From NCBI RefSeq assembly GCF_029962835.1, contig NC_080585.1:61429443-61493442 (forward strand): a stretch of 64,000 nt of DNA, in the 5' to 3' direction. The position numbers were made by a program, and so were the translations under genes. This stretch comes from Magnolia sinica. Taxonomy: Eukaryota > Streptophyta > Magnoliopsida > Magnoliales > Magnoliaceae. Positions 23,870 to 35,180 of this stretch are shown here, one piece after another. The notes beneath the pieces were generated by a model that saw nothing but the letters and a program-made list of their open reading frames with translations, was not told where the DNA came from and did not search any database. The stretch's first letter is position 1. Each line of letters opens with the position of its first letter.

Positions 23870-25160
23870 CCGGATATTCCTGAGTTACGAGAGATCTTAT
23901 GACCGAGGCACATCAATCGCGGTTTTTTATCCACCCTAGCTCAACGAAGATGTACCATGACATGAAGCGACAGTATTTTTGAGCGGGGATGAAGTGTTAG
24001 ATCACCAGTTTTGTGGCCGAGTGTAACACGTGCCAGTGTGTCAAGGCCGATCATCAGAGACCCCCTGGTCTATTGCAGCCATTGAGCATCCCGATGTGGA
24101 AGTGGGAGTACGTGTCGACAGATTTTATTATAGTCTTGTCGAGGACTCAGCGCGGTCGTGACGCCATCTGAGTTGTTGTGGATCGTTTGATGAAGTCGGC
24201 ACACTTCCTTGCAATACATGCGATTTGGTCTATAGACCGGCTTGCGAGGCTATTTATCGAGGAGATTGTGAGACTGCATGGCATTCCAGTCTCGATCATT
24301 TCTGACCGAGACCAGAGGTTCACGTCTCAGTTTTGAGGGAGCTTTAAGAGAGTGATAGGAACTGATTTGCAGCTCAGTACCACGTACCATCCGCAAACCG
24401 ATGGTCAAATTGAGAGGGTCAACAAGATCCTTGAGGATATGCTTTGGGCCTGCATGATTGATTTCGAGGGTAGCTGAGATAAGCATCTGCGATTGGCTGA
24501 GTTCGTATACAACAATAGTTATCAGGCAACCATCGGCATGGCTCCTTTTGAGACACTATATGGCAGACCATGCAGATCATTAAGTTGTTGGACCGAGGTT
24601 AGAGAGCGCTATCTCCTAGGTCCCGAGCTTGTGCAGCAAATGTCAGAGGCTATTGATATCATCAGGTAAAGGATGCGCACAAATCAGAGCTGGCAAAAGA
24701 GTTTTACTGATTGTCGGCGTCGTCCCTTGGAGTTTGCGGTAGGGGACCATGTGTATCTCAAGGTCTGGCCCATAAAGGGCGTAGTTCGATTTGGAGCAAA
24801 GGGCAAGCTTGCCCTGAGATTCATAGGACCTTTTGAGATCACTAGGCGCCTTGGTGCCGTAGCCTATCGGCTTGCCTTGCCATCTCAGTTGTCTGGCGTA
24901 CACAATATTTTCCATGTCTCCATGTCGAGGAAGTGTGGGTCAAACATAGTTCCCGTTATTGATTGCAGCCGTTACAAGTTCGTGAGGACGCCTCCTACAT
25001 TGAGGAGTCAGTTCGTATTCTTGATCAGAAGGAGCAGGTCCTCCGGACCAAGGTCATTCCGTTGGTGAAGGTTCAGTGGGGTCACCATTCTATTGATGAG
25101 GCTTATTGGGAGCGCGAGGTCGAGATTCGAGAGCGCTATCCGCATCTCTTTAATGATTGA
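23870..25160 (+). pseudogene. Chromovirus integrase with C-terminal chromodomain-like segment
   Basis: Zinc motif: His positions around 23911-23935 and 'CNTCQCVKADHQRP' (24022-24063). Core: 'WEYVSTDFI' (first Asp, about 24117), '[15 protein letters not shown]' (second Asp, about 24299), 'GQIERVNKI' (Glu, about 24412), with stops scattered through it. 24673-25068 encodes the GPY/F-type module ('VYLKVWPIKGVVRFGAKGKLALRFIGPFEI...VAYRLALP...VHNIFHVSM'). The last piece, 24963-25160, reads 'KVIPLVKVQWGHHSIDEAYWEREVEIRERYPHLF', the chromodomain-like tail of Tekay/Del elements, thought to steer insertion to marked chromatin. A frameshift separates the two pieces. Confidence 0.88.
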
Positions 25161-25233
25161 TTATGTGTTGTATTTTGTATGATATCTCTGATTTTACAGG
25201 ATGATGTTATGTTTCTTCTTCCTCTTGAGTTTT
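25161..25233 (+). other. 3' untranslated region of Tekay-like element, left part
   Basis: Follows the pol stop (25158-25160) and ends at the left target copy GTTTT (25229-25233) of the nested Copia; it resumes at 32214. Confidence 0.75.
25229..25233. other. Left target-site duplication of SIRE-like element
   Basis: GTTTT, identical to 32209-32213. Confidence 0.85.
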
Positions 25234-26426
25234 TGAAAAGGCCTAGCTATATGTCCTAGAGGGGGGGGGGAATAGGACAATGCCAAATAAAACTTATAAC
25301 AGCGGAATTAAAAAGAATATAATAGCCAAAATAAATCACAATGTAAGAAAGTAAAATAACCTCAAAATTCAGATCTTGAGAGGTTGATACAAATGTTGTT
25401 CTAAGGAAAACCTTACACCAAAAACCAGAATTTATGGTAGGACAACCTTATTTCTAGAAAGATCTTTGTATCAAATCTCAAACCGAAGAGGAATACAGAA
25501 ATAAATACAAACTGAATTAAAATAAATTGTGATCACAAATGTATTGTTCTGGGGACAGCCATACACCATAAAAATGGCAGGGCAACCTTGCTGGAACAAC
25601 TTTTAAAGGAAATTGAATATCAAGCTGATAAAGGAATAGCAGAAAATAAATTCTAAACTATTACAAAATTCTCACAATGCTTGAATTAAATGATTACAAC
25701 ATTCACCACCATACATACATCCCACAAAAGAATAATTAAAGATCAAAAGTATAAATCATTCAACCACAACACAAGGGATTATAGTGGTTCACCTGTGTGT
25801 TCACAAACTGTTAAACAACAGCCACACAGAATGCTACTCCACTCCTAATATCCTCACACAGAGGATATTAGCGTTCACTAACAAAATAGGTTTTCTCAGG
25901 TTCACCCAAAACCTTTATAATTGTGTCTTTGTCTGTGGGCTTACACAATTAAAAAACCCCACTTCTGAGTTTTCCTGGCTCTCCTCAGATAACCGATACA
26001 ATAAGATTTTTCTGGCAAATCTTGAAAGAAACCAAAACAGGAAGGAATTTACAATTAAATGCAAAATACCTGATTATCTCCTTCGTTGTAGTAGCCCGGT
26101 AGAACCAAATCAGAGTAGATGATTGAATGTCCAAGTTCAATGTCCAATACTCAATTACAATGGTTCTAATTCTAATAGATTTTAAATTAAACCAAATAGG
26201 GCTTGCCTTAATTGATTTTGATTCCAAAGAAAGGGAATAACAATTCCTCTTATCAAATTAGATTGGAATAGCAGAAACAAAATCAATTAAATAAAGCTAA
26301 GGAAAGAGAATATTAAATAAGCACACTTAGCTTAGATGGAGCACAGAATTATCTCTCAGAAGTTCGACGAAGATTGGCTTGAATGGATTAATTAATTCGA
26401 TGATTTCTTCTAAGATTCGTGCACTA

Positions 26427-26436
26427 TTTATAGGTG
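26427..26436 (-). promoter_or_regulatory. TATA box of SIRE-like LTR
   Basis: Minus-strand CTATAAATAG downstream of the palindrome-rich U3; likely the U3/R promoter. Confidence 0.5.
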
Positions 26437-26454
26437 AACAGATCGCGTCTTCGA

Positions 26455-26830
26455 CTGGTCTAGGGAGCTCTTCGACTAGTCGAAGCAATAACAGATATTT
26501 GAAAAATCAGACGCGATAAGCTTTGACCGTTATACGACTGGTCGTAGGTCACCTTCGACTGGTCGAAGGTCTCCTTCGACTGGTCAAAGAACCTAAAAAA
26601 CATCGCTGGATTTTGAGTTGAAGATTTTCGACTGGTCGAAGATGCAGTCGACACTGTTCCTTCGACTGGTCGAACAGATTCCTGGACTAGTCGAAGCCTA
26701 ACAGAAATTATCCGATTTTTGTAACAAACTCACGACTGATCGAGGAATTTGTTAGACTGGTCAAAGCAACTCTAGGATTAGTCGAAGAAGGCCTAGGACT
26801 AGTCAAAGAACAGACCAAACTTATGTAAAA
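26455..26830. repeat. Cluster of TTCGACTGGTCGAA near-palindromes in U3
   Basis: About twelve copies or decayed copies of CGACTRGTCGA in under 400 bp, at irregular spacing (for example near 26458, 26472, 26534, 26556, 26576, 26628, 26662 and 26684). Confidence 0.85.
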
Positions 26831-27250
26831 TAAACATTCGATTTATGTATCCAAAATGACCTACTTCTAAGGTCAACCTAAGGTCAGTCAAACCTCAACC
26901 ATGAAGTAAGGACATTGAAACATTAGGAACTATTGACCTTGAAGTATGAGCCTTGAAGTCTTGATGTAGTTCAATCTTGAAATCTTGATGTAGCTCAATC
27001 TTGAAAGTGCCATGAGTTCTTTACAAACTGTCTTGTACTCTTCTTGAAGTCTTGCAGCTTGAGTCTTGTCTTGTGAGCAGTTCTTGCATTCAAGATTGAT
27101 CCTTGTACTTGTGAGCTTTGCTTGTTGTGAGCTTAGCTTGATTGTGAATGTTGATCCTTGAGAGAGCTTCACTTATGCAAGTTATATATAACAGTGATTT
27201 TGGCACCACAAATTTGACAACAGACAGGGATGTAAACTATAGCACTTACA

Positions 27251-27262
27251 ATCTCCCCCTTT
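27251..27262 (-). other. Polypurine tract of SIRE-like element
   Basis: Minus-strand AAAGGGGGAGAT directly abuts the LTR start TGTAAG; primes plus-strand DNA synthesis in LTR elements. Confidence 0.85.
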
Positions 27263-27690
27263 GTCAAATTAGTGATAAAACACATAACTAAGATAAACAT
27301 AAAGTAAAACAACTGGTTAAAGAGTTATGAACCAGGTCAATATTCAACATTCAACATACAACCAGTTTCATTCAACTAGTTCAAACATACTCCCCTTGAG
27401 TAACATAACCAATGCTACTCCTCTCATAATCACATCGTTAAGAACAAACCATTCTCCCCCTTTTTGTCACAATATGACAAAGGAAACAACAATAAAGGAG
27501 AACTAAATAAAGGGATATATGAGAGTAAACATGAGGAGTTATGAGAGTATAGCAAAACAGTGATAGAGATACTCAGCATAGCTTCACATAGAATAAATAT
27601 CCAGCATAAAACATAGATAGTATCCAACTCAAAATCAGTCAACCAAGTGCTAAGATATAAAGTTATTACAGACCAGAAGTCTCATATAAA
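27263..27690 (-). other. 3' untranslated region between envelope-like ORF and polypurine tract
   Basis: AT-rich, no motif recognised apart from a second purine-rich minus-strand stretch at about 27453-27466 (AAAAAGGGGGAGAA). Confidence 0.6.
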
Positions 27691-28830
27691 CTAGTCAGAA
27701 CCAGAACCAGATGACGGAGCAGGAATAGAGGGATCAAGTTGGTGCATGCCTTTGTTTAAACGCCTAAGATATTTGCACATGTACTTGAATTGTAAATCAT
27801 GAGCAACAGACATGTTTTCCATCTTTACATTTATATTCTCAACTTTATCCTCTAATGCACTAAGACGAGCATCAACATCAGATGGTTCAAAATCTGGATC
27901 ATTTGTTGAGTCAGAATCCAGTTCCTCAAAAATGTTATCTATATTGATGTCATCACCAGCTTCTTCATGACCACCACCACCACCACCACCTTGTTCAGGA
28001 AGTAGAGCCAGCTTCATCTTATTGATATTAGTATTGTTGAAAATCAGATGATGGATAGGTGCCTCATCAACCGGCATATCGACTAATATATGTGTAGCCA
28101 ATACAGTCATTAAATAGGCAAAATGAATGTCAGTATGACCAGGATGGAGTCTAAACTGAAGAATGAAATGACAGATTAAGGATGGTAAACAAATCTGAGT
28201 ACCATTGAAAATAGCATGGATAACACGAACTATAAACGAAGTCAAGTCAGTTTTATTACCCGAACGAGGATACAGATTAGACACAAAGATTTTGTGAAGA
28301 ATTCTGTATTTGGGTAACAAATACCTTGCGGGAAGCGCATTCCCTTTTTGTGTCCATTGAACATCCATGTTGCACAAATCTCTAGTGAGCATGCGTTTTT
28401 CAGACACTGAGGGTTTATCAGTTAAGTTATGGATAGGAATACCCTCATCATTCACAGGAATGTCCATAAAGGCTGAAATTAAATGACGATCAATGTCAAA
28501 AGGCCCTTCTCTAGTAGATATTTTAAAAGTTAAATTATCCTGTGAGAAAGCACTAATACATGTAAACATGGATTGGGCAATGGACCGGTATGCAGGCTCA
28601 CCCCAATGTAATAAGTTAACCCAACCTACAGCTTCAAGCATAGGAAGGATGTCAAAAGGTGCAATATGATTAACATCAACAGGATGTTCAACAATAACAT
28701 TACGTAATCTAATGTCCCTAACATATGATGGATCATCATTAGGAACAAGAAGATGACGCTCAGAGATAATGGTCGATTTGGAGGAAGAAGAAGGACCACG
28801 GGAAGTAGTTTTTCTACCTCTAGAAGCCAT
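27691..28830 (-). CDS. Envelope-like third ORF of SIRE-like Copia
   Basis: An intact 379-residue frame downstream of pol, the position of the env-like gene of SIRE/Maximus elements; function is unproven. The N-terminus is basic and Ser-rich (MASRGRKTTSRGPSSSSK). The centre (about residues 45-260) is the conserved plant-transposon-type domain with 'EGPFDIDRHLISAFMDIP' and 'GNALPARYLLPKYRILHKIF'. There follow a Gly7 run (about 283-289), an acidic stretch ('IFEELDSDSTNDPDFEPSD') and a coiled-coil-like heptad segment (about 320-365) before a Ser-rich tail. No clear signal peptide or strong transmembrane segment is visible. The first ATG after pol is used. Open despite loss of gag. Confidence 0.8.
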   Translation of the reverse strand: MASRGRKTTSRGPSSSSKSTIISERHLLVPNDDPSYVRDIRLRNVIVEHPVDVNHIAPFDILPMLEAVGWVNLLHWGEPAYRSIAQSMFTCISAFSQDNLTFKISTREGPFDIDRHLISAFMDIPVNDEGIPIHNLTDKPSVSEKRMLTRDLCNMDVQWTQKGNALPARYLLPKYRILHKIFVSNLYPRSGNKTDLTSFIVRVIHAIFNGTQICLPSLICHFILQFRLHPGHTDIHFAYLMTVLATHILVDMPVDEAPIHHLIFNNTNINKMKLALLPEQGGGGGGGHEEAGDDINIDNIFEELDSDSTNDPDFEPSDVDARLSALEDKVENINVKMENMSVAHDLQFKYMCKYLRRLNKGMHQLDPSIPAPSSGSGSD

Positions 28831-29290
28831 TTACAACAAGGATATCAAGGAAATAAGAAGTTGCAAAGGATTAAGAAGTGGGTTTACTCAAAACAGATTT
28901 TTCAAAATCCAAACCCCAAATCTCAATGAAATTCAAAATAGAAAGCTTCAAGCTAGAAAAGTAAACAATCTAGACACAAATCTGCAAGAAAAACGTAATT
29001 GGAACACTAACCTTGAAGAACATGAACAGTGGGTTCGACAAGTCGAAGCTCAGCTCCTTAGAGAGAAAAAAAAAACGGAATGAGGAAGGAAGCAAAAATC
29101 CCCAAATTTTAAGTGATTCCCGAGTTCTACGACTGGTCGTGGATATCTACGACCGGTCGAAGGTCGACTGGTCGAGTATACTCACGACAGGTCGAAGAAT
29201 GTCCAAAAATTCATATTTCTTGTAAATTATACGAAAATTGGAATTCAATCTAGCAAATATATACACTATAATACAAGTAGGCATAAATAA
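28831..29290 (-). other. Spacer between pol and envelope-like ORF, with palindrome motifs
   Basis: Non-coding in the element's sense. 29128-29200 contains four to five CGACTGGTCG-type near-palindromes, the same motif as in the LTR U3. It may act as a promoter or processing region for the third ORF, but that is inference. Confidence 0.6.
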
Positions 29291-32060
29291 TCATTTTAAA
29301 ATGCACATGCCAAGATCAAGTTTCATCTTTTTGAACCTGCTTTTATCGAGAGGTTTTGTGAAAATGTCAGCTCGTTGATCTTCGGTAGGAATATATTCTA
29401 GAGATATAACTTTTTCTTCTACTAATTCCCTTATATAATGAAATCTAAAGTCAATGTGCTTAGTACGAGAATGTTGAATAGGATTTTTTGAAATATTTAT
29501 CGCACTGAAATTATCACAATGTAATAACATAGAATCCTGTTTAATTCCATAATCACTTAGCATTCGTTGCATCCAAACAAGCTGTGTACATGCATTACCA
29601 GCTACGATATACTCAACTTCAGCTGTTGAAAGTGATATAGAATTTTGTTTCTTACTAAACCAGGAAACTAGACAATTTCCAATGTAAAAACAACTACCAC
29701 TGGTTAATTTTCTATCATCTAGATTACCAGCCCAGTCAGCATCCGAGTACCCAGCTAATTGGACACTGGTCTCATGAGGATACCAGAGACCGAGATTTAC
29801 AGTACTTGCGACATATCTAATAATTCGCTTGACAGCAATCAAGTGAGATTCTTTTGGATCAGATTGATATCTTGCGCAAATACCAACACTTAGAGAAATA
29901 TCAGGTCTACTAGCAGTTAAATATAACAAACTACCAATCATACTCCGATAAAGTTTTGAGTCAACATTTTTACCATTAGAGTCTTTTGAGAGTTTCAGGG
30001 TAGTACTCATAGGAGTATCGAAATTCTTGCCATTCTCAAATCCAAATCTCTTGATTAGATTCAAAGCATACTTAGATTGAGAAATGAATATTTCTTCAGG
30101 TTGTTGCTTTACTTGCAATCTAAGGAAATAAGTCAATTCCCCAACCATGCTCATTTCGAACTGTGATTTCATCAAATCTACAAACTCAGTAGTCAAGTCA
30201 GTACAAGTTGATCCATAAATGATATCATCAACATAAATCTGCACCATTAAGATATGATCATTATGTTTTTTAACAAACAAAGTTTTATCAACGGATCCCA
30301 TTTGAAAATTATGACTTAAAAGAAATTTCGTTAGTTTCTCATACCATGCCCTAGGTGCTTGTTTTAATCCATAAAGTGCCTTTTTAAGGCGATATACATA
30401 ATCAGTATTTTTGAAATCTTCAAAACCCATTGGCTGTTCAACATAGACTTCTTCATGTAAATCGCCATTTAGAAAAGTACTTTTCACATCCATCTGATAG
30501 ATCTTTTTCTTTCTAAAACATACAATGGATATAAATAGTTTGATAAATTCAAGACGAGCTACTGGTGCAAAAGTTTCATTGAAATCAATCCCTTTAATTT
30601 GAGTATAACCTTGTACCACTAGTCTAGCCTTGTTTCTAATTATATTTCCACACTCGTCAGACTTATTTTTGAAAATCCATTTTGTTCCAATGATGTGTTT
30701 ATCTTTAGGTCTTGATACGAGATACCAAACATCATTTCTTACGAATTGGTTGAGTTCTTCTTGCATCGCAACAATCCAATTCTCATCAGCAAGAGCTTCT
30801 TTTACGTTAGATGGTTCTATTTGGGATGTAAAACATACATAATTACATATATCCTCAAGTTGTCTACGGGTGCGAACACTGGTGAGAGCGTTTCCAAGAA
30901 TTTGTGTGGTTGGATGATCTTTAATAGTCCTTAACTCAGAATCAGTCTGATTCGATGAAATATCAGGTTTATCAATGATTAGTACTTCATCATTATCTGA
31001 ATTAGAAATTGGCGTGTTTAAGTGATCATTAATGACAACATTAATGGATTCTTGAATCACACCAGTCCTTTTGTCCAGAACCCTATAAGCTCGACTGTTT
31101 AAGGAATATCCTAGAAAAATACCTTCATCACTCTTCGTATCGAATTTTTCCAAATTTTCACGATCACGTAAAATATAGCACTTGCTGCCAAAAACTCGAA
31201 AGTATTTAACAGTAGGCTTTTTATTGAACCACAATTCGTAAGCCGTTTTATTATTATCTTTCTTAGTGTAGACTTAGTTAATAATATAGCAAGTTGTGTT
31301 GACTGCTTCAGCCCAAAGATTTTTAGAGAGCTTTATGCTATTCAACATGACATTAGCCATTTCTTGAAGCACCCTATTCTTTCTTTCTACAATTCCATTT
31401 TGTCGTGGAGTTTTGGGAGCAGAGAATTCATGTAATATTCCTTGGTCGGTACAGAACTTCTCAAAATTGTTATTCTCAAATTCAGATCCATGATCACTAC
31501 GAATTTTACTGATTTGAGAAGATTTTTCAGTTTGAATCCTTTTGAAAACTTTTCTTACTTCTTCAAGGGTTTCAGATTTATCCCTTAAGAAGACTACCCA
31601 AGTAAATCTGGTAAAGTCATCAACTATTACCAGGATATACTTTTTCCCACCACGACTTTCTGTTCTGGTAGGTCCTATCAGATCCATGTGGAGAAGTTTG
31701 AGTGGTCTTGATGTGGTATTTGAATTCACCTTTTTGTGTGAGTTCTTTGTTTGTTTGCCTATCTGGCACTCACCACATATTTTATCTAATTTCTGAAGTT
31801 TGGGTAAACCTCTTATAAGTTCTCGTTTACTCAATCTATATAAATTTCGATAATGTACATGTCCAAGACGTTTGTGCCATAAATCAGTCTTGTCTGTATG
31901 GACCATGTAACATGTTTGATTAGATGAGCTAGATTCGCTAATAATATAGCAATTTTCAGACGTTCTACGTCCAGTTAATATTACAGAACCCTTATTGTTT
32001 AGTATCTCACAGCTTTGATTAGAAAACCGAACACTACATCCAGTTAATATTACAGAACCC
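29291..32060 (-). pseudogene. SIRE-like Copia pol (integrase, RT, RNase H), one stop, N-terminus lost
   Basis: One continuous frame apart from a stop at 31274-31276 (plus-strand TTA), consistent with CAA to TAA. Pre-integrase: 'LWHKRLGHVHYRNLYRL'. Integrase: CGECQIGKQ zinc pair, then catalytic D in LLHMDLIGP, D in KIRSDHGSEF and E in NGIVERKNR. RT: '[20 protein letters not shown]', '[19 protein letters not shown]', catalytic YVDD at 30224-30235. RNase H: '[18 protein letters not shown]', '[11 protein letters not shown]' and '[12 protein letters not shown]'. The open frame extends upstream to 32167 only by reading through the LTR remnant. Protease and gag are absent, so the element would need helper proteins. 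Confidence 0.93.
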
Positions 32061-32208
32061 TTGCACTTGTGAGCTTTGCTTGTTGTGAGCTTAGCTTGAT
32101 TATGAATGTTGATCCTTGAGAGAGCTTCACTTATGCAAGTTATATATAACAGTGATTTTGGCACCACAAATTTGACAACAGACAGGGATATAAACTATAG
32201 CACTTACA
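32060..32208 (-). repeat. 5' LTR remnant of SIRE-like Copia (first ~149 bp)
   Basis: Near-identical to 27102-27250 and ending at the same TGTAAG start. It passes directly into pol at about 32060. Confidence 0.88.
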
Positions 32209-32213
32209 GTTTT
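32209..32213. other. Right target-site duplication of SIRE-like element
   Basis: GTTTT, identical to 25229-25233. Confidence 0.85.
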
Positions 32214-32260
32214 GTCTAGTTGCGATAATTGTGAAAATTTCGAGGACGAAATTTTTATTT

Positions 32261-32270
32261 AGGAGGAGAG
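32261..32270 (+). other. Polypurine tract of Tekay-like element
   Basis: AGGAGGAGAG directly before the 3' LTR. Confidence 0.75.
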
Positions 32271-33314
32271 CTTTAAGACCTATATCCTAGACCATACCGT
32301 TCCGTAGGCTTCCGTGGTCTTCCCGGTTGAATTCTGATAACCTTCGACTTGTATCTGACATTTGCGCACGATCCTAAGCCAAGTCCTACAAACCTGAGTT
32401 GACCCAACCTAAGACTTGTACCTTAGCAACCGCGCTGTCGCCTCCTCTCGCGCACCGATCCGATACCCTAGCCAGGAGATGTGGGCCCGTGTTCAGTTCG
32501 AGAAAAACACCGCACGTTGTTAAACCCAAGAGAATCTCTACAACATATCACCTCAATTAATCAATCAATCCCATCAAGGGTCAAGTACATGTCTAATACA
32601 CATCACCTCACACCCATCCCCAAGCAACCCCATAAGTCAATAAACTCTTACACAACCCATATCCTCAAAAGTCAACAAAGTTCTTACACACCCATCCCTC
32701 TCTCCCATCCATCACTCCATCCCATCTCCTCTCTCACTTATTTCTCCCTTGTTTTCCAAGCAACCCAAAACACCAAAATACCACACGTCCAAGCTCTCCC
32801 AAACCTCCATGAAAGAGTTTTGTATGTGGCCCACTTCCTACCCTCTCATCTCCCATCTCAACCGTCAAAACTCCATCATCTTCCATTGAGATCGAAGCTA
32901 AGGAGCAAAGGAAGCCAAGGGAGCAATAAGAAGACGGTGGGTGATCTTGGATTTTATCTTTCATTCATTTTTTGATTTAAGGGTCCATATATGTGGGACC
33001 CACCTTGATGTACGCTTTGTAACAAGAGGGGCCCATAGTGGCGAGGCCCCTCCATCACCATCACCACCGATACCTCTCTCTCTCTCTCTCTATGATCATG
33101 GCCCACCTTGATATGTGTATTTTACCCATGCCATCCAACTAGGTGAGACCACCATGATGTAGGTGCATCATCTAGCACTGTCCAGTTTGATGGACGGTGG
33201 GCTGGACACTGGATGTATATGATATAAATATATATGTTATAATATTATATTATATTATATTATATTATGATATAATATTATATTACATATATATAAATAT
33301 GATATGTGTGTGTA

Positions 33315-33353
<39 letters not shown>

Positions 33354-34171
33354 TATGTACGTGTCGGTTCCCACCTGTTTGAAAGGAACGGGTTGGCTGG
33401 TGTAATGCTGGTCAGCAGCCAGCCAAGTAGCTACTGTACACAGCAACCTCTGGTGGGCCACGCCACATGGACCTCACCAGGATGCGTGTGCTTCATTTGC
33501 AGCCCAACGCCCCACCCTAGCATGTGTATTATATCCAAACCGTCCATCCGTTTACAGATCCAAGCCGTTCAAGGGGTGGGACTCGCTGGCTTCTCAACGT
33601 CAGCAAGCTCCATGGGTCCCACATGATATCTAGACCATTCAACTGGTGGGACCCACTGTCCATTCACGTCAGCAAGGTCTGTGGGTACCCACCGTGAAGT
33701 ATGTTTTGTATCCAACCATCCATCATCTGCTGGAAGTAGGTTGGACGCTGGTGGGCCACCCACGTGGCACCACCCCATGATGTATGGTGTACATCCACGC
33801 CGTTCATAACACGGTGGACCTTACCATGTTTGCACGTGTGGATCCCCACCGTCCATTGCTTAGATGATGGGCCACACCAACGTATGCATTTCATCCAGCG
33901 GTCCATCTATCTAGACGCTGGTGGGTTTGATCATGAGGTGTGTGTCATATACACACCGTCCACTGGTTTTAAAACAAAACGGTCCATCTACTGGGGACGC
34001 AGGTCCCACTACACATTAACGTCAGCAAGTTCTGTGGGTCCCATGTGATGTATTCGTGCATCCAAGCTGTTCTGATCGTGGGACCCACTTGCTGACTGAC
34101 GTCAGCAAGTTCTGTGGGACCCACGTGATGTATATGTACTTCCCAGCCGTCTTGATGGTGGGACCCGCTGC

Positions 34172-34276
34172 TGGACAAAGTTTGGATGGTGCTGATATAC
34201 ATGGACAATGTTTAGATGGTGCTGATGCACCTGGACACAGTTTGGATGGTGCTGATTTATATGGACAACGTTTGGG
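34172..34276. repeat. 30-bp tandem repeat, 3.5 copies
   Basis: Units at 34172, 34202, 34232 and partial 34262, each TGGACAANGTTTRGATGGTG plus CTGAT and a variable tail. Lies within the 3' LTR. Confidence 0.9.
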
Positions 34277-34399
34277 CACTAGTCCTCATTAATGGGCCAT
34301 GAGCCCCATGGATTGATAGTGTACTGTGATACACATGTCACACCTACAACTATTGAAATGATTTTGGTATGGTCCAAGCCACTTGAGGACCATTGGTAC

Positions 34400-34665
34400 A
34401 GCTCATCCATGAGGCCCATCATGATGCATTTTGGCCCATGGACGGGGCCCACCCGTCTGTATTGTTAAGCCCAGATACATGGCCCATTTGGTGCATACAA
34501 GGCCCAAGTAGTGCGGCCCACTTGTTGTATATGAGGCCCACGTGTGAGGCCCATGGTGATGCACTTGATCGGCCCATTTGATTCGGCCCATTTGATGTAT
34601 ATGAGGCCCAATGAGACGTATGTGAGGCCCTTGTGCGGGCCGAATGCGATGTATATGAGGCCCAT
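34400..34665. repeat. GGCCCA motif cluster / degenerate tandem repeat
   Basis: Twelve GGCCCA hexamers in about 265 bp, many in the context 'GATGTATATGAGGCCCA'. The hexamer equals the plant site II core (TGGGCC/GGCCCA) bound by TCP factors; whether it works here is unknown. Confidence 0.8.
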
Positions 34666-35180
34666 TGCGATGTGAGATTCTATCATGATTATGTGATGAT
34701 GTTTTTCGCGGTCATGCCTTAGGAGCAATGATGGTTTGATGTCCACATTGTAAGTGCAATGATGGTTAAATGTCCGCATTGTAACTCTCTCGAGGGCTCA
34801 TTGTTAGACCCATACTTGTAGTGTGTAGGCTGTCTAGGTTCATCTTCGTTGTGAGGATAGTTCATCACCTTATAACATGCTTAATGTAATTCCATGATTC
34901 ATGATCATACGCATCATATGTATGCTTGATATGAGAAGTGACTGATCATAGTATATATTTTTGGACAGATTGTTTATGGGCTCCCAGTTAGGCGGCGTTG
35001 CCCTACATGAGCACACGATACATGCAGGATTGTTGCATGACTGGATGGTGTGATTCATGCATTTCGCATTGTGTGACACGGTTACTATATGCCCTAGCAA
35101 CATCAGGGCCATAGCCTCCACAGGCATATCGTGGTTGGAAGGATTGGATACCGAAAATCTTGTTCTACATGGGGTGGTAT

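Larger units (their letters stand above)
25234..27250 (-). repeat. 3' LTR of SIRE-like Copia (2017 bp)
   Basis: In minus sense it begins TGTAAGTGCTATAG at 27250 and ends ...GGCCTTTTCA at 25234. U3 contains about a dozen CGACTGGTCGAA-type near-palindromes (26455-26830). A TATA-like CTATAAATAG lies at about 26427-26436. U5 near the end has the C-rich tract CCCCCCCCCCTCTAGGACAT (about 25253-25270). The first ~149 bp are repeated at 32060-32208 as the 5' LTR remnant. Confidence 0.9.
25234..32208 (-). mobile_element. SIRE/Maximus-like Copia element with envelope-like ORF, nested in Tekay-like 3' UTR
   Basis: Minus strand. Flanked by identical GTTTT at 25229-25233 and 32209-32213. In sense order: a 5' LTR reduced to its first ~149 bp (32208-32060), pol starting at the pre-integrase region, envelope-like ORF, polypurine tract, full 3' LTR (27250-25234). 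gag, protease and the rest of the 5' LTR are deleted. The pol frame carries only one stop, and the envelope-like ORF is open, so it is much younger than its host elements. Confidence 0.92.

Noticed and set aside
34022..34279. Repetitive Cys/Ser/Pro protein on the minus strand
   Set aside because: Translation of the 30-bp tandem repeat in the LTR.
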